DNA of 7,081 bases, taken from assembly GCA_019240015.1 (NCBI GenBank), contig JAFAZB010000043.1:1-7081 (forward strand), in the 5' to 3' direction. The stretch is from Solirubrobacterales bacterium (GTDB lineage: Bacteria; Actinomycetota; Thermoleophilia; Solirubrobacterales; Solirubrobacteraceae). Position numbers and translations under genes: made by a program. Position 1 is the first letter of the stretch, and the number at the start of each line of letters is the position of its first letter. Shown piece after piece: positions 1 through 5,295 of the stretch. The notes under the pieces are model-generated. The model did not search any database. It had not been told where the DNA came from and saw nothing but the letters and a program-made list of their open reading frames with translations.

Positions 1-75
1 CTCGGCGCGTTCCACGACGTTGGTCAGCGACAAGGGGTAGTCGTCCATCATCAGGCCGGTGCTGGTCTCGCTCAT
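1..75 (-). CDS. N-terminal fragment of a probable fatty-acyl-CoA ligase (AMP-binding family), cut by window edge
   Basis: Only the first 25 codons are visible; the gene continues beyond position 1. The translation begins MSETSTGLMMDDYPLSLTNV and then VERAE. Long- and medium-chain fatty-acid CoA ligases of the AMP-binding superfamily often begin this way, with a Met-rich stretch, an acidic pair, a 'PL-T' segment and a helix that leads into the adenylation domain. Such enzymes activate fatty acids with ATP and CoA in the cytoplasm. The start is well supported: a purine-rich Shine-Dalgarno (AAGGAGG at 86-80 on the minus strand, within a longer GAGAAGGAGGAGG run) lies 4 nt upstream of the ATG. 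The gene diverges from the FAD-linked oxidase at 162. The function rests on a short N-terminal resemblance and no catalytic motif is in view, so it is tentative; the presence of a gene here is much surer. Confidence 0.6.
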   Translation of the reverse strand, partial: MSETSTGLMMDDYPLSLTNVVERAE

Positions 76-76
76 G

Positions 77-87
77 CCTCCTCCTTC
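77..87 (-). promoter_or_regulatory. Strong Shine-Dalgarno for the minus-strand gene starting at 75
   Basis: On the minus strand the bases just upstream of the ATG read GAAGGAGGAGG. This contains two overlapping GGAGG cores, at 84-80 (4 nt from the ATG) and 81-77 (1 nt from it). It fixes the start codon of the truncated acyl-CoA ligase gene and predicts efficient translation. Confidence 0.7.
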
Positions 88-116
88 TCGCTGCTGGCGG
101 TGCGCCGTCCGGAGCT

Positions 117-126
117 GTTCGCGAAC
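117..126. promoter_or_regulatory. 10-bp perfect palindrome in the divergent intergenic region, possible operator
   Basis: GTTCGCGAAC is a perfect inverted repeat between the two divergent genes (starts at 75 and 162). A dimeric repressor, for example of the TetR type often found beside fatty-acid genes, could bind here and control both directions. No regulator gene is in view, and short palindromes with a CGCG centre arise by chance in GC-rich DNA, so this is only a candidate. Confidence 0.25.
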
Positions 127-141
127 GCCGAAGGGAAAAGC

Positions 142-179
142 ATGCAAGCCGCAGGCGATCTATGCAAGCCGCAGGCGAT
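142..179 (+). repeat. Tandem direct repeat, 18 identical bases with 20-bp period, over the start of the FAD oxidase
   Basis: The 18-mer ATGCAAGCCGCAGGCGAT occurs at 142-159 and again at 162-179, separated by CT. Both copies begin with ATG. A ribosome-binding sequence (AAGGGA, 131-136) is well placed only for the first ATG, which is in the wrong frame for the oxidase; the second ATG is in the right frame. Removing one 20-bp unit would put the AAGGGA directly in front of the correct reading frame, so this looks like a recent duplication that disturbed the gene's start. Confidence 0.85.
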
Positions 180-1829
180 AGTTTCCGCTCGGTGCCGGGG
201 CACCAGCCATGGGAGCCGTACCTCGACGTGCCTACCGAGGCCTATCCGGAGATGTCGTGGTGCGGTTGGGGCGACCCCGCGCAAGTGCCTTCTCTGCCCG
301 AGCGGGTCCGCGGGCTGCTCGCAGATGCGCTGGGCGTCCGCGAGCCGGCAGGTCGCCGGGCATCACTGGAGGAGATAGAGCTCCCGCCGGCCCGGTTGCC
401 GGGGGTCGTGTCCTCTGAGCTGCGCGGCGTGGTGGGCCAGGAGCACGCGCGCGAGGACCGGGAGGCGAGGATCCGGCATACGCGCGGGCGCTCGACGCTC
501 GACCTGCTGCGGATGCGCGCCGGCGACGCCCTCGACGCTCCCGACCTGGTGGTGATGCCCGGCTCTCACCAGGAGGTGCTGGCGCTGCTGGCGATCTGCT
601 CCCGGCGACGGGTCGCGGTCGTGCCGTTCGGCGGAGGGACCTCGGTGGTGGGCGGCCTGCAGGCGCGTTCGCAGGGTTACGCCGGCCTCGTGTCGCTCGA
701 CCTCCGACGGATGAGCAAGCTGCTCGAGCTCGACGAGCAATCTCGGCTGGCCGTGCTGGAGCCTGGCCTGCGCGGGCCACAGGCAGAAGCGCTGCTAGGG
801 CGTCGCGGCTACACCTTGGGCCACTTCCCGCAGTCGTATGAGTTCGCGACCCTGGGCGGGTTCGCGGCCACCCGCTCGAGCGGCCAGGCTTCGGCTGGCT
901 ACGGGCGCTTCGACGAGCTGGTGCTGGCCCTCCGGGTCGCGACACCGGTCGGCGAGCTCACGGTGGGGCGGGCGCCGAAGTCGGCGGCCGGACCCGACCT
1001 GCGCCAGCTGTTCCTGGGCTCCGAGGGCGCGCTCGGGGTGATTACGGCGCTCACGCTCCAGCTGCGCCCGGCGCCGGCCGCGCGGGTCTACGACGGATGG
1101 CGCCTGCCCTCTTTCGCAGAGGGGCTGGCCGCACTGCGCCACCTCTCCCAGGACGTGGCGCTCGCGAGCGTGCTGCGGCTCTCCGACGAAGCCGAGACGG
1201 CGGTCAACCTGTCCCGGCCCGACGACCCAGGCGCCGGTCCCGGGGGCGGAGGGTGCCTGGCGATCGTCGGCTATGAAGGGGCCGCCGAGCACGTCACCGC
1301 GCGACGCGAGCTGGTCTCGTCCACGCTTGCGCGCGCGGGCGCTGAGCCGGTGCCGGAAGCCGGCGAGCAGTGGGCGCGAGACAGGTTCCGGGGCCCTTAT
1401 CTCCGCGACGCGCTGCTCGACGCCGGGGCGCTCGTCGAGACGCTCGAGACCGTAGCCTTCTGGTCCTCGATCCCGCCGCTGTACGACGCGGTCATCGGCG
1501 CGCTGCGCGAGTCGCTGAGTGCCCTGGGCACCCCGCCGCTGGTCCTGTGTCACGTCTCGCACGTGTACCCGTCGGGGGCGTCGCTCTACTTCACCGTCGC
1601 CTGCGCTCAGCTCGATGATGCTCAGGGACAGTGGCGCGCCGCGAAAGCTGCCGCCAGTGATGCGATCCTTGCGGCCGGCGGATCGATCACACATCACCAC
1701 GGGGTCGGGGGTGACCACCGCGCCTGGTACCGGCGCGAGGTCGGGGAGCTCTCGGTGCAGACTCTGAGCGCGGTCAAGGCGACAGTCGATCCCGAGGGGG
1801 TGTTGAGCCCGGGAATCTTGATTACGTAG
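162..1829 (+). CDS. FAD-binding oxidase of the VAO/PCMH fold, alkylglycerone-phosphate-synthase-like
   Basis: The 555-residue product is a cytoplasmic flavoprotein of the FAD-linked oxidase family. An N-terminal 'SWCGWGDP' block (about residues 32-39) resembles the start of alkyl-DHAP synthase relatives. The FAD-binding PCMH domain follows: 'APDLVVMPGS' (126-135), the diphosphate loop PFGGGTSVVGG (155-165), 'FATLGGFAATRSSGQ' (228-242) and 'GSEGALGVIT' (286-295). The C-terminal domain has 'GPYLRD' (411-416), 'SLYFTVA' with Tyr476 as a candidate active-site tyrosine, and the family HHHGVG motif (511-516). It ends with the usual 'DPEGVLSPGIL' tail. Alkylglycerone-phosphate synthase swaps an acyl for an alkyl chain to make ether lipids. 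Actinobacterial relatives may instead oxidise other hydroxy acids, so the substrate is unknown. ATG162 is the first in-frame ATG but is about 25 nt from the nearest ribosome-binding sequence because of a 20-bp duplication. In-frame GTG192 and ATG252 are alternatives. The aminopeptidase gene follows 25 nt downstream, probably in the same operon. Confidence 0.88.
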   Translation: MQAAGDSFRSVPGHQPWEPYLDVPTEAYPEMSWCGWGDPAQVPSLPERVRGLLADALGVREPAGRRASLEEIELPPARLPGVVSSELRGVVGQEHAREDREARIRHTRGRSTLDLLRMRAGDALDAPDLVVMPGSHQEVLALLAICSRRRVAVVPFGGGTSVVGGLQARSQGYAGLVSLDLRRMSKLLELDEQSRLAVLEPGLRGPQAEALLGRRGYTLGHFPQSYEFATLGGFAATRSSGQASAGYGRFDELVLALRVATPVGELTVGRAPKSAAGPDLRQLFLGSEGALGVITALTLQLRPAPAARVYDGWRLPSFAEGLAALRHLSQDVALASVLRLSDEAETAVNLSRPDDPGAGPGGGGCLAIVGYEGAAEHVTARRELVSSTLARAGAEPVPEAGEQWARDRFRGPYLRDALLDAGALVETLETVAFWSSIPPLYDAVIGALRESLSALGTPPLVLCHVSHVYPSGASLYFTVACAQLDDAQGQWRAAKAAASDAILAAGGSITHHHGVGGDHRAWYRREVGELSVQTLSAVKATVDPEGVLSPGILIT

Positions 1830-1840
1830 CGGCCGTATGA

Positions 1841-1845
1841 GGGAG
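1841..1845 (+). promoter_or_regulatory. Shine-Dalgarno that decides the aminopeptidase start
   Basis: GGGAG at 1841-1845 lies 9 nt upstream of ATG1855. The earlier in-frame ATG at 1837 overlaps this element and has no purine-rich sequence ahead of it. The second ATG is therefore preferred. Confidence 0.6.
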
Positions 1846-1854
1846 CAAGCATCA

Positions 1855-3054
1855 ATGCGGGAGACAGACCAGCTGAGGGCGCTCGCGGAGCTGATCGTGC
1901 GCTTCGGCGCCAACGTGCAGCCGGGGCAGATCCTCGCGATCTCCTCCGAGCCGGGCAAGGAGCCGCTTGTGCGAGCGATCGCGCAGGCGGCATACCGGCA
2001 TGGAGCCAAGTTCGTAGACCTGTCGGTGTTCGACGTCCACCTCAAGCGCGCGCGAGCGATGTACGCCAACCCCGAGACGCTCGACTTCGTACCTCCATGG
2101 CTTGGCCAGCGTGTCCTCGCGCTGGGCGAGCACCGCTGTGCTCGCGTCGCGCTATCCGGGCCGGTGGAACCGCACCTGATGGCGGGCATCGACCCTGAGC
2201 TGCTGGGACGAGACATGCTGCCCTCAGTCCCAGAGGGAATCGCGGTCGTCAACGAGCGCACCACCAACTGGACCGTTGCACCGTGCCCCACTCCCACCTG
2301 GGCAGAGCTGGTGTACCCGCAGCTCGACCCCTCCGAGGCGTTCGAGCGGATCTGGGACGCGATCGCGCACGTATGCCGCCTCGACGAACCAGATCCGGTC
2401 TCCGCCTGGGAGTCGCGCCTCGACCAGCTGACCCAGGTGGCCAGGAAGCTCGAGGCGCTAGAGCTGGAGGCGCTGCGGTTCGAAGGTCCGGGGACCGACC
2501 TGACCGTGGGCTTGATGCCGGGGAGCCGGTGGGTCTGCGGACGCTTCTCGACGATCGACGGTATTCCCCACGCTCCCAACGTGCCGACCGAGGAGGTGTT
2601 CACCACGCCCGATCCCGACCGCACCGAGGGCTATGTCCAGGCGACCAAGCCCCTGTTTGTCTCCGGGGTGGTGATCACCGGGCTGCGGGTGCGGTTCGAG
2701 GGCGGCCGAGCGACCGAGATCGAAGCCGATGAAGGTGGCGGCACCCTGCAGGCGCTGTCCAGGCGCGACGCCGGCGCCGCGCGCCTGGGTGAAGTAGCGC
2801 TGGTCGACCGCGAAGGAAGGATCGGCCCGCTCGACACGGTCTTCTTCGACACCCTGCTGGACGAGAACGCCGCCAGCCACATCGCGCTCGGTCAGGGGTA
2901 TGAGCTCGCCGTGGAGGGAGCGCGGGACCTGGCGCGGATCAATCAGAGCGAGATCCACATCGACTTCATGATCGGCAGCGACGAGCTGTCGGTGACGGGC
3001 GTCAGCGGCGGCAGCGAGGTGCCGCTGCTGCGCGATGGCACGTGGCAGATCTGA
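1855..3054 (+). CDS. M29-family metallo-aminopeptidase (AmpS/AmpT-like)
   Basis: The 399-residue product has the usual length and full architecture of peptidase family M29, dinuclear-metal enzymes that remove N-terminal residues from peptides in the cytoplasm. The N-terminal domain starts with 'LAELIVRFGANVQPGQ' (10-25), a family hallmark. The catalytic domain carries all expected metal ligands: the 'NVPTEEVFT' motif with Glu247, Glu313 in 'LGEVALV', His342 in 'ASHIALGQGY' with Tyr349, and His368/Asp370 in 'SEIHIDFMIG'. Spacing matches the ligands known in Thermus AmpT (Glu250, Glu316, His345, Tyr352, His376, Asp378) except for a 5-residue shorter gap before the HxD pair. No signal peptide is visible. 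ATG1855 is chosen over ATG1837 because GGGAG sits 9 nt ahead of it. The gene follows the FAD oxidase by 25 nt in the same direction, which suggests co-transcription, though no shared pathway is obvious. Confidence 0.93.
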   Translation: MRETDQLRALAELIVRFGANVQPGQILAISSEPGKEPLVRAIAQAAYRHGAKFVDLSVFDVHLKRARAMYANPETLDFVPPWLGQRVLALGEHRCARVALSGPVEPHLMAGIDPELLGRDMLPSVPEGIAVVNERTTNWTVAPCPTPTWAELVYPQLDPSEAFERIWDAIAHVCRLDEPDPVSAWESRLDQLTQVARKLEALELEALRFEGPGTDLTVGLMPGSRWVCGRFSTIDGIPHAPNVPTEEVFTTPDPDRTEGYVQATKPLFVSGVVITGLRVRFEGGRATEIEADEGGGTLQALSRRDAGAARLGEVALVDREGRIGPLDTVFFDTLLDENAASHIALGQGYELAVEGARDLARINQSEIHIDFMIGSDELSVTGVSGGSEVPLLRDGTWQI

Positions 3055-3061
3055 GGCCGGA

Positions 3062-3095
3062 CCGCCCCGCTCCGGGGCGGGCCGCGCTGCGGCCC
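3062..3095 (+). terminator. Overlapping GC hairpins after the aminopeptidase gene, candidate terminator
   Basis: Eight bases past the stop codon, CCGCCCCG (3062-3069) pairs perfectly with CGGGGCGG (3073-3080) across a CTC loop. A second, partly competing hairpin pairs GGGCCGC (3079-3085) with GCGGCCC (3089-3095) across GCT. No T-run follows, which is common in high-GC actinobacteria. The position between the operon end and the tRNA gene fits termination, possibly helped by Rho. Confidence 0.5.
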
Positions 3096-3111
3096 GAGCG
3101 GCGGCGGGCGC

Positions 3112-3117
3112 TAGGCT
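3112..3117 (+). promoter_or_regulatory. Candidate -10 box of the tRNA-Ser gene
   Basis: TAGGCT fits the TAnnnT pattern of actinobacterial -10 elements. It ends 12 nt before the mature tRNA 5' end, leaving room for a short leader. No clear -35 is visible because the upstream bases form the GC hairpins, so support is weak. Confidence 0.3.
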
Positions 3118-3129
3118 AACGCTGCTCCC

Positions 3130-3219
3130 GGAGAGGTGCCGGAGCGGTTGAACGGGCGCGACTGGAAATCGCGTAACGGGGGTTGACCTCGTTCGGGGGT
3201 TCGAATCCCCCCCTCTCCG
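3130..3219 (+). tRNA. tRNA-Ser, anticodon GGA
   Basis: A complete 90-nt class II tRNA that reads UCC and UCU serine codons. The acceptor stem GGAGAGG (3130-3136) pairs fully with CCTCTCC (3212-3218), followed by discriminator G3219. The anticodon stem CGCGA/TCGCG (3157-3161, 3169-3173) encloses the loop CTGGAAA with anticodon GGA at 3164-3166. A long variable region (about 3174-3194) contains its own short stem, as expected for serine tRNAs. The T-arm is GGGGG-TTCGAAT-CCCCC (3195-3211). The 3' CCA is not encoded and must be added by nucleotidyltransferase. The seryl-tRNA synthetase that would charge it lies about 0.8 kb downstream on the opposite strand. Confidence 0.97.
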
Positions 3220-3253
3220 TCGCGAACCTCAGCTGCCGGAAACTGCGTCGCGA

Positions 3254-3297
3254 GAGCCTTGGACGCAAGGCCCCTCAGGGCGCCCGCGTCCAGGCTC
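3254..3297 (+). terminator. Strong bulged hairpin downstream of tRNA-Ser, terminator or structured RNA
   Basis: GAGCCT (3254-3259) pairs with AGGCTC (3292-3297). After a single bulged T, GGACGC (3261-3266) pairs with GCGTCC (3286-3291). An asymmetric internal loop (AAG against GCCC) then leads to a GCCC-CTCA-GGGC tip (3270-3281). In all 16 base pairs form within 44 nt. No T-run follows. Its place 35 nt after the tRNA fits a tRNA terminator or processing structure, but a small structured RNA is also possible. The rest of 3220-3450 has no convincing gene. Confidence 0.45.
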
Positions 3298-3360
3298 GGA
3301 TCGGTGTCTCGCAGCGCGTCGCAACGGAGACTGCAAACGTGCGCATAACCGGTGTCCGCG

Positions 3361-3389
3361 TTGCGGGTGCGGGGGTCATTACGTAAACT
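3361..3389 (+). promoter_or_regulatory. Candidate sigma70-type promoter for the zinc-ribbon/PAS gene
   Basis: TTGCGG (3361-3366) and TAAACT (3384-3389) are separated by exactly 17 nt. The -10 overlaps a TTACGTAA palindrome (3379-3386), a locally AT-rich patch in a very GC-rich region. Transcription would start near 3396. That would make an upstream GTG (3352) unusable as a start and supports a start further in, such as TTG3451. Confidence 0.45.
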
Positions 3390-3450
3390 TGGGCTTCCGA
3401 GACACCGCCGTTCTGGGGCGAACGGCACCGACCCGCGCAACGACACTACC

Positions 3451-4014
3451 TTGGCACTTCCATCCCGCCCGGCTCTCCGTGTACTCGAGGGCGGCCTCGA
3501 CACCGCGACCCCATGGACCTGGTTCTGCGGGCAATGCGCGGCGCCTTCGCCGCATGGAATGGCGCCGCCGCCAACCGCCCGCGTCTGCCCGGCCTGCGGT
3601 CTCGGGCTGTTGCTCGAGGCGCGCGAGGACGTGGTCCCGGCCAACCGCGATGCCTTCCTGGTGATCGATTCCGCGCTGCTCGTGCAGGCGGTCTCAAAGC
3701 ACGCTCAATCGCTGCTTGCGGTCAGCGAGGAGCTGGCCGTCAACCGGCCTGTGTCCGAGCTGCTCGTTCCCGCCGACGCCGAGGCCCAGGGACCCGCCGG
3801 CTTCGCGGCCGCGGTCGCACAGGCGGCGGTGGGCGATGAAGAGGATCCCACCTACAGGTTCGTGCGACCGTGGAATACGTTCGGCGTCCGGATGCGGGCG
3901 CGGATCGCCGCCTGCGGGCCGCCCCGCGCTGCCCTACTGGTGCTCGAGCAGACCGGCGGCCAGCGACCCCGGCACTCCGAGCAGCGCTACCTGCGCGCGG
4001 TCCGTGAGGGCTGA
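3451..4014 (+). CDS. Small zinc-ribbon plus PAS-like domain protein, function unknown
   Basis: The product is about 187 residues from TTG3451. Near the N-terminus, 'LALPSRPALRVLEGG' leads into a zinc ribbon with paired CxxC knuckles: Cys26/Cys29 in 'FCGQC' and Cys46/Cys49 in 'VCPACG', 16 residues apart. Residues about 67-168 look like a PAS sensor domain: 'DAFLVIDSALLVQAVSKHAQSLLAVSEE' followed by 'VNRPVSELLVP', then a strand-rich part ending 'AALLVLEQT'. No output domain is present, so it may sense a small ligand or redox state and act through protein contacts. The start is uncertain. The frame is open back to GTG3352, but a candidate promoter at 3361-3389 lies inside that extension, and neither start has a clear Shine-Dalgarno. 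Similar zinc-ribbon/PAS proteins seem to recur in Thermoleophilia, which is recollection rather than a search result. The stop codon directly abuts that of serS. Confidence 0.75.
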   Translation: MALPSRPALRVLEGGLDTATPWTWFCGQCAAPSPHGMAPPPTARVCPACGLGLLLEAREDVVPANRDAFLVIDSALLVQAVSKHAQSLLAVSEELAVNRPVSELLVPADAEAQGPAGFAAAVAQAAVGDEEDPTYRFVRPWNTFGVRMRARIAACGPPRAALLVLEQTGGQRPRHSEQRYLRAVREG

Positions 4015-5247
4015 CTAGGACGCGGGCGCCAGGCGCTCGGGGGCGCCGCAGGCCACCAGCGGCGAGGGCAGCACCACCGAGCCGTCGGGACGCTGACCGT
4101 TCTCGAGCAGCGCGATGATCGTCCGCCCCACCGCGACCGCGGTCCCGTTCAGTGTGCAGACGTGCGCCGGCCTGCCGCCGGCAGGTCGGTAGCGGATCTC
4201 GAGCCGACGCGCCTGGTAGTCGGTCGTGTCCGAGCACGAGGTCAGCTCCCGGTAGCGGCCCTGGCCGGGGAGCCACGCCTCGCAGTCGTATTTCTTCGCC
4301 GCCGAGGCGCCGAGGTCGCCGACGGAGATCGCCACCACGCGGTAGGGGATCTCCAGCTCTTGCAGGATCGCCTCTTCGATCGCCAGCAGCCGCTCGTGCT
4401 CGGCGCTCGCCTCCTCCGGCACCACGAAGCAGAACATCTCGACCTTGTCGAACTGGTGCACGCGGAAGATCCCGCGGGTGTCCTTGCCAGCCGCTCCCGC
4501 CTCGCGGCGAAAGCAGGTCGAGAAGCCGGCGTAGCGCAGCGGCAGCGCTTCGCCGTCGAGGATCTCCTCCTGGTGAAGCGAGGCCAGCGCCACCTCTGAG
4601 GTTCCCGTCAGATACAGATCGCCGTCGCCCAACGTGTAGATCTGCTGATCGGTGTCCGGCAGGTAACCGGTCCCGTACATCGCGCGCTCACGGACCAGCA
4701 CCGGCGGGATCACCGGCTCGAACCCCTCCCGGAGCAGCTTCTCGAGCGCGTAGCGCACCAGCGCCAGCTCGACCAGCACGAGCTCGCCGCGCAGGTAGGC
4801 GAACCGTGAGCCGGACACCCGGGCCGCTCGTTCCATGTCGATCCGCTCGCCCGCCAGCTCCAGGTGATCGCGCCCGGTGGCGCCAGCGGGCCCCACCTCA
4901 CGCACCACCGTGTCCTGGTCGGGGGCGTCCGGGGCAGGAACATTGGGCAGCGAGGCGAGCTCCGCGTCTCGCGCCGTTCGGCACGCCGTCTCCTCGTCGC
5001 TGAGCGCCCGGCCCCTGGCCGCGAGCGCCGCCAGCTGCTCGCGCTCCTGCGGCGTCGGCGCCCCCCTGCGGCCGCGACTGGCGCGATTCTGTTCGGACCG
5101 CAGCTGCTCCGCCTCCGCGGTCACCGCGCGCCAGCGCGCGTCCAGCTCGAGCACGCGGTCCACGGCCGCAGCGGCATCCGGACCACGCCGCGCCAGCGCG
5201 CCACGCACGGCATCGGGGTCGCTCCGGATCAGCCTGATGTCTAGAAC
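4015..5247 (-). CDS. serS: Seryl-tRNA synthetase
   Basis: This class II aminoacyl-tRNA synthetase charges tRNA-Ser with serine in the cytoplasm. Counting from codon 5247 the product has 410 residues, near the usual length. The N-terminus 'VLDIRLIRSDPDAVRGAL' is the family's standard opening, followed by the charged coiled-coil arm (to about residue 100) that grips the tRNA long variable arm. The catalytic core contains the TxE loop 'TGTSEVAL' (214-221), motif 2 with 'CFRREAG' (245-251), the serine-binding 'ELTSCSDTTDYQARR' region (about 334-348) and motif 3 'LNGTAVAVGRT' (366-376). The start is abnormal. A GGAGG Shine-Dalgarno lies 6 nt ahead of codon 5247, but that codon is GTT rather than GTG or ATG. 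The first standard start is GTG5208, 13 codons in, which would delete the conserved opening. The gene lies 48 nt after the cytochrome c gene on the same strand and may be co-transcribed with it. Confidence 0.95.
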   Translation of the reverse strand, partial: VLDIRLIRSDPDAVRGALARRGPDAAAAVDRVLELDARWRAVTAEAEQLRSEQNRASRGRRGAPTPQEREQLAALAARGRALSDEETACRTARDAELASLPNVPAPDAPDQDTVVREVGPAGATGRDHLELAGERIDMERAARVSGSRFAYLRGELVLVELALVRYALEKLLREGFEPVIPPVLVRERAMYGTGYLPDTDQQIYTLGDGDLYLTGTSEVALASLHQEEILDGEALPLRYAGFSTCFRREAGAAGKDTRGIFRVHQFDKVEMFCFVVPEEASAEHERLLAIEEAILQELEIPYRVVAISVGDLGASAAKKYDCEAWLPGQGRYRELTSCSDTTDYQARRLEIRYRPAGGRPAHVCTLNGTAVAVGRTIIALLENGQRPDGSVVLPSPLVACGAPERLAPAS

Positions 5248-5253
5248 GCGCGC

Positions 5254-5258
5254 CCTCC
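5254..5258 (-). promoter_or_regulatory. Shine-Dalgarno of serS, in front of a GTT codon
   Basis: GGAGG (minus strand 5258-5254, within GCGGAGGG) is 6 nt upstream of the GTT at 5247-5245. GTG5208 has only a weak GGAG about 13 nt upstream. The ribosome-binding site therefore points to the GTT position as the true initiation site. Confidence 0.6.
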
Positions 5259-5295
5259 GCTCAGGGTGCCGGTGTCCAGAACCCGCCCGCCTGCG

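Noticed and set aside
142..179. CRISPR or integron-type repeat
   Set aside because: There are only two copies with a 2-nt gap, no spacer-sized interval and no associated genes.
142..378. 78-codon frame starting at ATG142, the only ATG with a good ribosome-binding site before the FAD oxidase
   Set aside because: The product is not a recognisable protein and overlaps the oxidase out of frame. It is best explained by the 20-bp duplication, though ribosomes may initiate there.
232..945. Minus-strand open frame of 237 codons opposite the FAD oxidase
   Set aside because: Extreme Arg/Ala/Pro content and full overlap with a gene carrying clear FAD-binding motifs show it is a shadow frame.
795..2624. 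Long minus-strand open frame (609 codons) opposite the FAD oxidase and aminopeptidase
   Set aside because: It spans two well-recognised plus-strand genes. It has Arg/Ser/Pro-rich composition typical of antisense frames in high-GC DNA and no recognisable domain.
3130..3219. tRNA gene as an integration (att) site
   Set aside because: No integrase gene and no repeated copy of the tRNA 3' end were found in the window, so there is no sign of an integrated element.
3111..3644. Minus-strand open frame with a 'GGIRTPERGQPPLRDFQ' segment
   Set aside because: This segment is the antisense translation of the tRNA-Ser gene, a well-known source of spurious proteins in databases. The rest is opposite the zinc-ribbon/PAS gene.
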